A stretch of DNA of 64,000 nucleotides from Uranotaenia lowii (GCF_029784155.1 NC_073693.1:235480447-235544446), one strand, 5' to 3'; counted from the first letter of the stretch, positions 47,860-58,146 are shown. The notes: generated from the sequence alone by a model not told the origin. Numbers and translations are program-made.

Positions 47860-49670
47860 CACTAAACATACCGACACTTTGTATATACCTATTCATACCG
47901 CGAGCGGTCAAATGACGGCAAACACCGTTTTCGCTAAAACTCCCTTGTTTCTCAACCGATTTCTATCAAATTTATAGTTTTGAAAAGCTTATAATTTGAC
48001 TCGAATATGTTTCTCATACAATTTTCAGCTACAATCAATAACTTTAAAGTTATTTACAGTACAAGAAAAATTTTATGAAAAAACATGCTTCAGGAAAAAG
48101 GTTGTAAATCAGTTATTAAGTGCTCGAAAAAAATTTCACTTAGTGCCTGAGAAAGCTGAAGTTAGAAGCTATATGTTGCACATATGGAAATTTTTTTTAA
48201 AAATTTTCTAAGATCATGGCCACAAAAAATGTAAAAAAGTTGTGTAAAACCCGTACTTTTCAATTAATCAACTGCCAAAGCTGTTCCTGTTACAGTAGAA
48301 AATTTTGAAAAAGTGAATTGAAAAGTTGACGTAATTTGTCACATTTTGGCATCTTTAGATTTTTAAAATACTAAATACATAATTTTTGACGGCTTTTCAA
48401 AGGTAGTTATTTTGCGAGCTTTTAATGAATCTGGATTTTCTGAGACAATCGCTACACCCAAATTCAGCTTTGCACTGGATTTTGAGTACGTTGACGTATA
48501 GTTTAGGCAATAAAACTATATGCAAAAGAAAGCTTATTTCATGCCGGTTCTAGTGATGTAACTGCATTGGCGGTGCAATGCTTTACAAAAATATAATAAA
48601 TATATTTCTGAAAGTAAAACTAGAAAATTTGAGCTAATGCTTGTTTGTTTTATCGTTTCTTTTCATCCGTCTTCGTGTGCAAAATAGCTTTGAGATATTA
48701 CCACCCACTGCGCCCGTCTAACAAGCAAGAATTTGTGCTGACTTCTCAAAATTCAGAAACTACTTCACTGTTTTATTCATCATATTTTTGCCAAGCATTG
48801 CACCGCCAATGCAGTTACACCACTAGAACCGGTATGAAATAAGCTTTCTTTTGCATATAGTTTTATTGCCTAAACCTTACGTTAACGTACTCAAAATCCA
48901 GTGCAAAGCTGAGCTTAGGTGTAGGAATTGTCTTAGAAAATCCAAATTGATAAAAAGTTCGAAAAACAGCTACCTTTGAAAAGTCGTCATAAATTATGTA
49001 CTTCGTATTTCAAAAAATCTAAAGATGCCAAAATGTGACAAATTACGTCTACTTTTCAATTAACTTTTTCACAATTTTCTACTGTAACAGGAACAGCTTT
49101 GGCGGTTGATTGATTGAAAAGTACGGGTTTTACACAACTTTTTTACATTTTTTATGGCCATGATCTTAGAAAATTTTTAATAAAATTTTCCGTATGTGCA
49201 ACATATAGCTTCTAACTTCAGCTTTCTCAGGCACTAAGTGAAATTTTTTTCGAGCACTTAATAACTGATTTACAACCTTTGTCCTGAAGCATGTTTTTTC
49301 ATAAAATTTTTCTTGTACTGTAAATAACTTTAAAGTTATTGATTGTAGCTGAAAATTGTCTGAGAAACATATTTGAGTCGAATTATAAGCTTTTCAAAAC
49401 TATAAATTTGGTAGAAATCGGTTGAGAAACAAGGGAGTTTTAGCGAAAACGGTGTTTGCCGTCATTTGACCGCTCGCGGTATGAATAGGTATACCACATA
49501 CGTTATTCGAAAACCGTAACACTTAAAAAAATTTTAAAAACGCAAAAATACTTGCATTTCAAAAACAAAAATAGTCCTGTCGTTAAATTTGCGAAAAAAC
49601 AATTATATAAGGCGTAATCATCGTTTAAAGTTCAAGAACCGTCATTTGACCGCCTCCGGTATGTTTAGTG
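47860..49670. mobile_element. 1.8-kb TTAA foldback element (family B)
   Basis: Flanked by TTAA (47856-47859 and 49671-49674). Terminal inverted repeats start CACTAAACATACCG. A subterminal palindrome, GCGGTCAAATGACGG type, lies near each end. Inner arms of about 700 bp (47886-48600 and 48787-49495) are reverse complements with a loop of about 190 bases, and about 170 bp of asymmetric sequence sits inside the right end. There is no transposase ORF. The terminal architecture parallels family A at 54629 (CACTAGAAAGACCG, ATATACCTATTC, GTCAAAATGAC). piggyBac-type mobilisation is inferred from the exact TTAA. Confidence 0.9.
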
Positions 49671-49678
49671 TTAAAATC

Positions 49679-50570
49679 GATTTCATTAGAACAAATGGAA
49701 ACCGGAGTTGTAAATCTTTGATTTCATTGTCACTGCTCCTGGCACTGGAAATCTGTCTACTTCAGTTCCAATTTATTTCGGCTAGAATTACATCGTCGGA
49801 ATTTTCACTTCCCCGGAAAATTCGCTTCAACCCAATTAAATCGCTACAAAATGAAAACACAAACAGTCAAAAGTCAATACAATAGACGTTGTGTCGATTC
49901 CATTAATTGTGTGTCTTTTCCTTTCACGAGGCACAGATTCCATCACAAAACGTCTCTGTCTCCACCGACAACGACGACTGACTCAGTGAAATGGTGTTGG
50001 CTTTTGAAAGCACTTCACCCCCATTTGCTCATTCACATTCTTCCACCCCTTGGTGGCCAGAAGACAACTATTTGTAATTACCGAGTGATGTTCGCTTTCC
50101 GCCCGGATCCTTCCGGTTCTTTTCCACGTATAGATGATTCCGAACATAATGGCTACGCGAGGCTATTCATTCGATTCAGGAAATCGTTATCACCATACCG
50201 TTTTCGTTTTCTCGTGACCTAAACCGGAACAATGGAGTGCCCTGCATAGAAATGCTCAGGCCTTCGCTCCCGGACATGGCCGAGAAAGCTTCGAGAGCAC
50301 ACGCGAAACGAACAACTTATCAGGCAGGGGTTTTGTCCTCGACGTTTTGCAAATCAAAAGGAGAAAAAAACAGAATATCGCAAACGAGAAATCGACTCCT
50401 CTTCTTGGCGCTCTGATGCGGGCAACAAATCTCACTCGGCACCGAGGACGGGAAACATCTGCACAGCAATTAAAGACCACCACGACCATTGCCACGTGGA
50501 TGGAAACGATGACGAGCAGCTGCTTCTTCCGAGGAAAAAACGATTAGCACCGAGGGAATTTTTCCAGGGA
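49679..50570. other. GC-richer island, unassigned
   Basis: Open frames of 98 and 123 codons (49589-49885, 49851-50222) in different registers, plus opposing minus-strand frames, without recognisable domains. May be single-copy regulatory or exonic DNA. Confidence 0.3.
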
Positions 50571-50968
50571 AAATAGCCCTACTAATGCTTAGACTGTAGC
50601 TGAAGCTACTTGAAATGAGAAAGCGAATACCTACCTATTGTGGACTCATATGAAGCAACGAGGATAAGTTCTACTTGATTCTTCGGAATTTGACGATTAC
50701 TTCGTCTTAGGCAGTAAAGTAGCTTATGTTGATGGAAGTCATTATAAAATAGCCCTTTACTGTTGGAACATGACTAGACGTTGACTGAAAACATTGCATG
50801 ATACGGAAGCTTATACGAGCTAACTACTTCTTGAAAACGTAACGAAAAATTCATCAAAAGTTAAGTAGATCGAATAAGTGGAAACTGAACAATTTATCAG
50901 TCTACGATTTTTATTTATTTATGTCTTTGACTGCTGCCATACAGATCGAGTATTGAAATTAACTTAGA
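50571..50968. other. Unassigned sequence
   Basis: Nothing recognised. Confidence 0.4.
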
Positions 50969-51599
50969 TATGGGGATTTTTTTTTATTATCTGACGGGTT
51001 TGCGCCGGGGGTCTTCAGATTTTCCCCAAAATTGAAAATTTGGTTCATTTTTGCGACTTGAAAACACATGTATTTTTTCAGATTTCTAACATTTTTATTT
51101 TTTGAGTTAGCTTCGGTTAGATTTTTTTGTAAATAAAAAATAACCATTTTTCAAAGCTACATAACTCTGTTGTTTCTCAACGGAAATTATAAAATAGCAC
51201 ATCAAAATGCACTGACATTTTATCAGCTTTCCAAATAGAATAGTTGAAAAAAGTTAAATAATGACCTTCAACATGAAAAGTTGTAAATAAACTTTAAATG
51301 GCGTCTAAAAGTACCGTCTGCACCACCGAATATTTTGCAAAAAATACCATTTTATAGCTCGATTCATGATGCAAGTTTCATCTGAAGACACCAAAGTGGG
51401 CCATTAACACCTTGAAGAGTTATGAAAGAAATAATGACAACAAATCTCTTTTTTTGCATCGAAAACAAACAATGGTGGAACAACTGCACTCACATATGGA
51501 GATAGCAAGCACTTCTAACAACATGGAAACAAAAGAACTTATCAAAGCTGGTAAAAAACACTATTTTTTCGTCCTTTTCAGACTGCCCCTACTCGCATA

Positions 51600-52327
51600 A
51601 CAGTCCCATAAGAATTTTCGTCATTTTAGGTCAACATAAGGCTTCAACATAAAAGACTGAAAAAAGAGGTTTTGTTCTAGAAATTTCGAATAAAAAATAT
51701 CAATTCGTGGCTGTCCTATATGAAATATACCTGAATAATGTGAAATACCACGGATTTGGTTATTTTTCAATGTTTCTTTCGGCGAAATAGTCTTTGGTTT
51801 ATTGCTTTGAATCATTTAAACATTTTTTTAACTCACTTGATGTCGAATGATGCACACTAGTTTTCGAAGATAGGTCTGACTTTCTTAGGAATGACTTCCT
51901 GAGCGAAAAACTATCGGATGCAATCAAAAATCGTAAAAAGATTCAACTTACAATGTGGAATTAATGATATTTTTTTGCAAAAGTATGTTTCTTTTTCTGA
52001 CAATTGCATTTAGAAGTTCAAAAATGATCAAATTTAAGTCTTAGAATGTAGCTTGGTGAGAAAAAAATATATTTTGTATGTGACTGTTATGCTAGTAGAT
52101 TCGAAAAAGGTTTCAAATATGGTCGATTAACAGTCCCATAATGAATAAAAATGGTGCTCTCGACCTTACCAATAACCCAATTTCGAAAATTTCATGTCTA
52201 ACGATTTATTATGACAACCTAGAAACGATTTTCGTTTATGCTGAAAGTGGTGGTCACAATTTAAAAATATATTCCAAAACAGAAAAAGCTGATTGTCTCG
52301 CTTGCTTATTTTTGTATATGGGACTGT
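51600..52327. mobile_element. 728-bp TA-flanked MITE (ACAGTCCCATA ends)
   Basis: Short inverted termini ACAGTCCCATA with TA on both sides (51598-51599 and 52328-52329). The same ACAGTCCCATAA motif recurs internally at about 52131-52141 and in part at 52081-52091 (complement). Nested in the spacer of the long-inverted-repeat element, just past its left arm. No coding capacity. Confidence 0.7.
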
Positions 52328-52691
52328 TATGGAAGAAGGGGCGGTAGATTGTTGCAGCTTAACTGACTTCATGTTATATCCAAAAATCTAATAACGTATT
52401 CGTTTATACCCAGTTTTGCACCAGGTCACAACAAGTTATGCACATTTTACTACATTTTACATCATTTTTAGAAGTTTATGCGCTCAGTTTTGCATCCGTA
52501 ATTCCCCAGATTTGATTTAAACTGGACGGTGGAACACTGAAGATTCGTTTGTGAGCGATAGAGGTAGCAAAACACTAACGACGAATTATGTTCGTTCTAG
52601 TATGGTAAACCTCAAAACTGGGGGAATGTAGAAAACGAATACGGTAAAAGTATCATATTTTCATCATTTTACAGCCTGGGCTGGCCATACT

Positions 52692-53288
52692 CCCAGCAAA
52701 CATTTATGAAGGTATAACGCAGGAACAACAGAATTATTCAAACAAATATACTAGATAAAAAGATTGTATTAAACTTACCAAAATAGCATATAGCTACAAA
52801 AGTGGAGGCGATATATCTACAATGACAAAATTCCAACGATTCGATTTTCCAACAAAAAGCAGAATAAACAAAAATAAAATATCTTCGACCGAGATTTGAA
52901 TTCCAGTCCTCTTAGTAAGCAGACCGGTATCTTACCACGATGCCAACTCATCAGTTAATATGGTTAACGCTAAAGCTCTATAGGTGAAATTTTCTCTTTA
53001 CGAACCGGTCAAAGGAAGAGACCGGAGAGAGTGTCAATTGAAGGACCGCCCATTTATCGTAATTCAGTTCACTCAAATCGTAAATGTCGAATGAGCATAT
53101 TCCCAACTTTTTGGAGACATATTTACGAATTGACTAAACTGCTATCCGATTAAATTTTTTTTGCGCAAAGCTTGTCGTGAATGAATGATTCAAAATCACT
53201 CAATACCAACGTGCTTACGATAGTTATTGAAAATGTCTTAATATTCGATTTGGATTATCATTTCTATTACGATTTCATGTTAGCTGGG
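52692..53288. mobile_element. MITE with CCCAGCAAACAT ends (copy 2)
   Basis: Left CCCAGCAAACATTTATGAAG; right complement CCCAGCTAACATGAAATCGT. Internal similarity to 12379-12921 (TGGAGGCGATATAT, ACGATTTCATG). Nested in the 3.3-kb element. A tRNA-like segment lies inside. Confidence 0.6.
52883..52950 (-). mobile_element. tRNA-like segment, probable SINE remnant
   Basis: The minus strand reads a box A-like TGGCATCGTGGTAAGA, then GGTCTGCTTACTAAGAGGAC and a box B-like GAATTCAAATCTC. The spacing fits a tRNA head, but a closed cloverleaf is not convincing. Interpreted as a SINE head inserted in the MITE. Confidence 0.4.
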
Positions 53289-54334
53289 ACTGAGCTCTTT
53301 GATTATTTCTACAACATTTGTGCCACTTTCTCATACTTTTTTGATCAATGGAAAAGGATTTTGGTGTCCAGTGCTTAGCTCCCGATATAAAAACTATGTA
53401 AAGCACGTCTATATTTCCTTTTTTAATCACATTTTTGTGATTCCAAACACAGGGACTGAACCTTCTACTATTGGCATTGATTATGCTTCACAATGATCTT
53501 TGATCGAAAAATTAATCAATTATATAGTATATGACCAGGTTGTAAAAGCAACTTTCCCATTATTAGTTATATCACATAAACAATACGATACTCAGAATTT
53601 TGGTTAAAATTTAAAGTCAGTTTTGCTGCAAACACTCTACAAAGCACGAAAAAGTAGTGTTTTTTACCTGCTTTGGTAAGTTCTTTTGTTTCCATGTTGT
53701 TAGAAGTGCTTGCTTTCTCCATATGTGAGTGCAGTTGTTCCACCATTGTTTGTTTTCGATGCAAAAAAAGAGATTTGTTGTCATTATTTCTTTCATAACT
53801 CTTCAAGGTGTTAATGGCCCACTTTGGTGTCTTCAGATGAAAGTTGCATCATGAATCGAGCTATAAAATGGTATTTTTTGCAAAATATTCGGTGGTGCAG
53901 ACGGTACTTTTAGACGCCATTTAAAGTTTATTTACAACTTTTCATGTTGAAGGTCATTATTTAACTTTTTTCAACTATTCTATTTGGAAAGCTGATAAAA
54001 TGTCAGTGCATTTCGATGTGCTATTTTATGATTTCCGTTGAGAAACAACAGAGTTATGTAGCTTTGAAAAATGGTTATTTTTTATTTACAAAAAAATCTA
54101 ACCGAAGCTAACTCAAAAAATAAAAATGTTAGAAATCTGAAAAAATACATTTGTTTTTAAGTCGCAAAAATGAACCAAATTTTCAATTATGGGGAAAATC
54201 TGAAGACCCCCGGCGCAAATTGTCAGATAATAAAAAAAAATCCCCATATGTTTAAATTAAAACTGTGTTAAAGCTCAGGAACGTTACGGATTTCACATTT
54301 AAACATTGATTTAGATAAATTGAAGTGAAACAAG

Positions 54335-54624
54335 TTTGGTTTGGTTACGCAAACGCCGGGCTGGGGCGTCCAAACTCAAACTTTAGAGCAATTGTGGACA
54401 GTCAACAGAGTTTGTCAGGATATCGTATACAAACAATCGCTGCTAATGTGTTCTTCTTTGGCTAAGAGACGTTATAGTCAAAAGAGCACACCTTTGTGGG
54501 TAAGGCATAACGAAGAAATTTTCTCTGAATTCGTTCGATTCGTTCGATATGGACAGAGTGGTAGGGTGCCCAAATTGGTGCCACATATTCCAAGACACTT
54601 CGCACCAAAGAGCAGGAAACTGTC
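54335..54624 (-). pseudogene. Jockey-like reverse transcriptase, C-terminal piece
   Basis: Minus-strand reading includes SCSLVRSVLEYVAPIWAPYH and HIERIERIQRKFLRYAL, the conserved post-catalytic region of Jockey-group reverse transcriptases, then a decayed tail with stops (for example after LYTIS). Its upstream continuation is at 57353-57392, on the far side of a TTAA element; the frame joins exactly if one TTAA is removed. Inactive remnant. Confidence 0.88.
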
Positions 54625-54786
54625 TTAACACTAGAAAGACCGCACCAGTCAAAATGACTGGTTGGCCACTTTGTTTGTTGAATATCTTTTAAACACTACG
54701 CTCTAAAAATTCGCAAAAAATACGAATTTTGATGAATTTTGAATCTCTACAAAACTGTTTTTTTTTTATTTCACTTGCTCTTTTAA

Positions 54787-55537
54787 GGGGGGGGGGGGGG
54801 GTAGGGTCTTACGGGTATAAAAAAACACCATTTTCACGATTTTTTTCTAGAGCTATCGTTCAAACAAATGTATTTAATTTTTTTGCATTATACAAAGCAT
54901 TGTTAAAAGAACATTAAGTAATTTTTTCGTAGAAAAGTATTGAAAAATGAGCCGGTGACGGAGCATTTTCGAGGATGCCTTTTAGAAAACAGGATTTGCG
55001 GTGGACACTGTATCTCAGCACAGAATCATCTGAAGTCAAAAAATCAGAGCAAAATATTTTAAATAGATGTTTTTCTGGACCCCAACGTTTTTATTTAACT
55101 TAAAAATATTTTTATGAAATTTTGGTGGCTGTTTGAAGTAAAAACTACGATTTTTCACTTAAAAATCCGCCATTTTTCACCTCTAAAATCTCCCCAAAGT
55201 AAAAAAAATCAAAAAAGAAAAACGTTGGGGTCTGGTATTTTATATGTAGAAAATATGTTCCAAATTTGAAAAGAATCGGATGAGTAGTTTTCAAATGACG
55301 ATGTCCACGGACTTTAAAAATGTGCTTTCGAGAAAAACGCGTTTGAAGTTTCTGCTCTTGCTTTCTTGCAGTATTAGATAGGAGGAGATAAAGGCCTATA
55401 ACTTCTACAGTTTTGCTTCAATTGACTTGAAAATTTGACACAACATTCTTGAAATGTTTTACAATAAGAAAATAAAAAAAATAAAAAATCGATTTTTTGA
55501 AAGTGTTAGACCCTACCCCCCCCCCCCCCCCCCCCCC
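54787..55537. mobile_element. 751-bp TTAA element with poly-G/poly-C ends
   Basis: Lies between TTAA at 54783-54786 and 55538-55541. Its ends are a G run (about 15) plus TAGGGTCTTAC and, at the right, GTTAGACCCTA plus a C run (about 22). The empty site is seen in the family A copy at 6361 (near 6512), where CTCTTTTA runs straight into the TAAGCG sequence. Nested inside family A. No coding capacity. The two homopolymer tracts are complementary, so a transcript would pair at its ends. Confidence 0.9.
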
Positions 55538-56050
55538 TTAATAAGCGAGAAAAATTTCGCCATGGACACTCGGACCGTGACAAGTCAAAATGACTGGTAA
55601 AAATCACAACCCTATAACTCAAACAAGTTAAATTTTTTTCGCTTGCTTTTGGATTCATTTGCAATCTATATTCAAGACAATGAGCCCTAGTTAATTTATG
55701 GTGGGCAGGAGTGTGTCTTTCGTAATGAAATTATTGATTTTCGAAGTCATAAAAATTTGTATAAAAAGTTCTCGGATTGACCGCTGTATGGCGCTTCAAG
55801 CACTTGACTTCCAATTTTTTTAGTCCGTTTTGTTGCTCAACTATAATCAAACATTCTGTCAAATTTTGGCGAAATTTCATCAAGATTTGTAAAAGTTATG
55901 TTAGATTTAATACATGTCCATTCGAGTAATCGAGTAGTTTTAGGTGATAAATATGTTTTATACTAGACTAGAATGAGTAAAATAATTATGAACTGTGTAC
56001 TCATTTATTCAAATTTGAAGACACTAGCTATGAAACTGAATAATTTAAAT

Positions 56051-56072
56051 GATATTTCAACATGGGTGCACG
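56051..56072. repeat. 22-bp target duplication of the tRNA-headed SINE
   Basis: The 22-bp sequence starting GATATTTCAACATGGGTGCA is repeated exactly at 56431-56452. Confidence 0.8.
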
Positions 56073-56430
56073 GAATATTTTTTTATAGGGTGGTTATCCA
56101 CCATTGGTGCACGGATTCACCGCAGTTTCTGCCTAAGTATGTGTTCACATGCATTCTTAGATTATTGGGTTCGTAAAATTTCCAATGGAAGTTGATTTAC
56201 AGTTATTCTGGCACCCGTGTATATACCTGGCCAGCTGGCAACTGATTGAACATTCTTATTGAACATTCTTATTGAACATTATTATTATAAGAAGAAGCAC
56301 ATCTTACCTGTAGGCCCAACCCTGTTGAACCCAAGTGTTTTCTTACCGATACCGAGAATCGAACCCAGTACGCTTGGCATTCCTCGACCAGATTCGCGAG
56401 AGCCTATCTGATAGACCACATCGGCGCTTA
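56073..56430 (-). mobile_element. tRNA-headed SINE, 358 bp
   Basis: Minus-strand element flanked by a 22-bp target duplication. The 5' end is a tRNA-like head (56345-56425). The body contains CCAGCTGGCCAGGTATATAC and GGTGAATCCGTGCACC, then an A-rich 3' end. The body is shared with 7986-8324. A trimer of GAACATTCTTATT-type units lies at 56248-56285. Confidence 0.75.
56345..56425 (-). mobile_element. tRNA-like head with 7-bp acceptor pairing
   Basis: The first seven bases GCCGATG pair with the last seven TATCGGT (including two G-T wobbles). Box B is GGTTCGATTCTC with a 5-bp T-stem, and the region between anticodon arm and T-arm is long, as in class II (Ser/Leu-type) tRNAs. Its placement at the 5' end of a SINE makes an independent tRNA gene unlikely, although the fold is well preserved. 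Confidence 0.7.
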
Positions 56431-57352
56431 GATATTTCAACATGGGTGCACGAAATGGCTGTAAATTCGCCGTTGTAAATTATATAGAAATAAATAGTTT
56501 TCAACTTGCTTCAGAACACAAAATATTTTTGAGTTAGATATGATAGGTATTTGAAATGCAATATTGACCAATCAAAAAACTTTAAAGGAAAAACAAATCA
56601 ACGTGAACATTTGACAATGTTGATTCATGAATTTTATTTTCACTGTTTTCCGTCGCACGACATAACTTGATGCATATAATTCCTAAAATTCACTCGGTCC
56701 ATGGTAACGGTTTTCCAATTTCTTGGATGTTGATCTTAACAGATAAATATACGATTGCAATAACCTGTTTTTAAATAATAAATGAATTTATTATTTCAAG
56801 ATATAATTAAAATATTTTTTTTCCAGGAATGAAAAAACGGAACTTAAAATTAAAATCGTTATTTAAATCATTCTCTGCATGAAAAACATGGTTTCGACTT
56901 TGGTTTAGTTAAGATTTGTAAAAATGCTTTTTAAAAATTTGCAAAAAGTCCAATATTTGATCAAAACGCAGTGAATCCGTGCACCCATAGTGAAAAACCA
57001 TGTATTTTACACATTTTTTCATTTGAATCTATATTAGTCTTCATTCTTTATATTTAGCATGCAAAAAAATTGATTTTGGATGAATGGTTTTAATATTTGG
57101 ATAATTATTTGAAATATTCTTTTTATGACATACACGCATTCGTCAACTATGCGAAAATGAGGTGATTTCGTGCACCCATGGTGAAGAAATATTTCCATAT
57201 TATAACAAAAATGATATCGAATAAATTACAAAATAATTTCTAAAGAAAAAAGTTAAAAATATTATGGTATAAAAAATTTTCCCTTTACCAGTCATTTTGA
57301 CTGGTCGCGGTCCGAATAGGTATATTCAATTTGCCGGTCCTTCTAGTGTTAA

Positions 57353-57404
57353 GAGCGTATGGGTCCTCAAAGCTCAAAGTATTTCGTCGCAGGAATCCAA
57401 ACAA
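57353..57404 (-). pseudogene. Jockey-like reverse transcriptase, middle piece
   Basis: Minus-strand reading FLRRNTLSFEDPYAL is the segment between the 54335-54624 and 58238-58560 pieces. It is bounded on one side by the TTAA of family A and on the other by the 12-bp target duplication of the Penelope-like element. Confidence 0.85.
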
Positions 57405-57463
57405 TGTTTATTGTTTTCATCGACGTTTGTCGGCAAAAATTAAAACGAAAATACTTGCCAGTT

Positions 57464-57514
57464 GGTCCAAACGTTTCGAGCTACTTTTGGCGTTTCGCTC
57501 CTCCTCAGTGGACC
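57464..57514 (-). ncRNA. Hammerhead ribozyme motif, left inverted terminus
   Basis: On the minus strand: helix I GGTCCA / TGGACC (6 bp), core CTGAGGA, helix II GAGC/GCTC with one unpaired G before it, then GAAAC and the self-complementary ACGT. All conserved core positions are present. The near-absent helix III is palindromic, the arrangement reported for dimer-acting hammerheads of Penelope-like elements. Predicted cleavage is just 3' of the UH step before TGGACC. Confidence 0.72.
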
Positions 57515-57705
57515 TTAAAATTAAATTTATTTATTGTATAATTTCCCTTTTTACAAGAGCTAATTATCTGTTGTTTGTTTTTTATGTTATTTTTTTAATT
57601 GCTAACTTGGCGTTTATTAAAGCATTTAACAATTTTCACAAAAACAAAAGACAAAATATCAAAAGATAAAACAGCAAATCTGGTTAATATTATAAACTTT
57701 ATAAC

Positions 57706-57853
57706 ATAAAATGTGGAGGATGTGAAAATTCCTACTTTGGGGAAACAGGTCAATTCTTACAAAAAAGATTGGAACAGCATAAAAACGATGTTAAAACAAA
57801 AAAAAATAGGAGGAACCGGACATGCTCAACATAGTATCGAGTACGATCATTTT
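57706..57853 (+). pseudogene. GIY-YIG endonuclease remnant of Penelope-like element
   Basis: The frame reads KCGGCENSYFGETGQ followed by LQKRLEQHKNDVK, matching the Penelope-type GIY-YIG core: a CxxC pair preceding the motif, YFGETGQ in place of the YIG box, and the R/H helix residues. A frameshift near 57815 leads to TGHAQHSIEYDHF, the H-x8-H-like tail usual in this domain. In intact elements this nuclease cuts the target DNA. Here it is cut off from any reverse transcriptase and frameshifted. Confidence 0.82.
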
Positions 57854-58096
57854 TTTTTATTTAAAAAATACCATTAAAATTAGGGACGACAGCGACAGCG
57901 ACAGATTCAATTAATTTCAAATCAGCATACAACTCCATTTTACCAAAGATCAAGACACTGACAGATCAATGTAAACATAACATCAAAAACAAACAACAGA
58001 CAGCAACACAGAAGACAGTACGACGATCGCTAGTTAAAGTACGATAATTAGCTCTATTTTAATGGAAAATTATACAATACATAAATTTATTTTAAA

Positions 58097-58146
58097 GTTC
58101 CACTGAGAAGGAGCGAATCCCAAAAAGTAGCTCGAAACGTTTGGAC
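58097..58146 (+). ncRNA. Hammerhead ribozyme motif, right terminus (decayed)
   Basis: Inverse copy of the left motif: CTGAGAA (G8 replaced by A), GAGC/GCTC helix II, GAAAC, ACGT, TGGACC; helix I has one mismatch (GTTCCA). The G8 change should abolish activity. It lies on the same strand as the GIY-YIG remnant. Confidence 0.65.

Larger units (their letters stand above)
50971..54246. mobile_element. 3.3-kb element with ~610-bp inverted repeats
   Basis: The arms 50971-51583 and about 53647-54246 are reverse complements at roughly 95% identity. The ends read TGGGGATTTTTTTTTATTAT with TA outside (50969-50970, 54247-54248), consistent with a TA-target element. Matching 62- and 79-codon frames in the arms (51412-51600 plus, 53567-53806 minus) only reflect the repeat. 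The spacer (51584-53646) holds at least two nested MITEs and about 350 bp of remaining own sequence (52340-52690). No transposase was recognised. Confidence 0.82.
54629..57348. mobile_element. 2.7-kb TTAA element (family A), full-length copy
   Basis: TTAA at 54625-54628 and 57349-57352. Terminal inverted repeats are CACTAGAAAGACCG (left) and CACTAGAAGGACCG (right, complement). ACCAGTCAAAATGACTGG palindromes lie next to the left end, internally (about 55580-55597) and at 57287-57305. Next to the right end is ATATACCTATTC (complement), also present in family B. It carries a nested TTAA element (54787-55537) and a SINE (56073-56430); without them it is about 1.6 kb. No transposase frame. It is inserted in a Jockey-like reverse transcriptase whose reading frame is continuous across the empty site. 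Confidence 0.92.

Noticed and set aside
51412..53806. Matching small ORFs (MKSYERNNDNKSLFLHRKQT...) as a duplicated gene pair
   Set aside because: Both lie in the inverted arms of one element; their similarity follows from the arms. One ends differently, and neither has a recognised domain.
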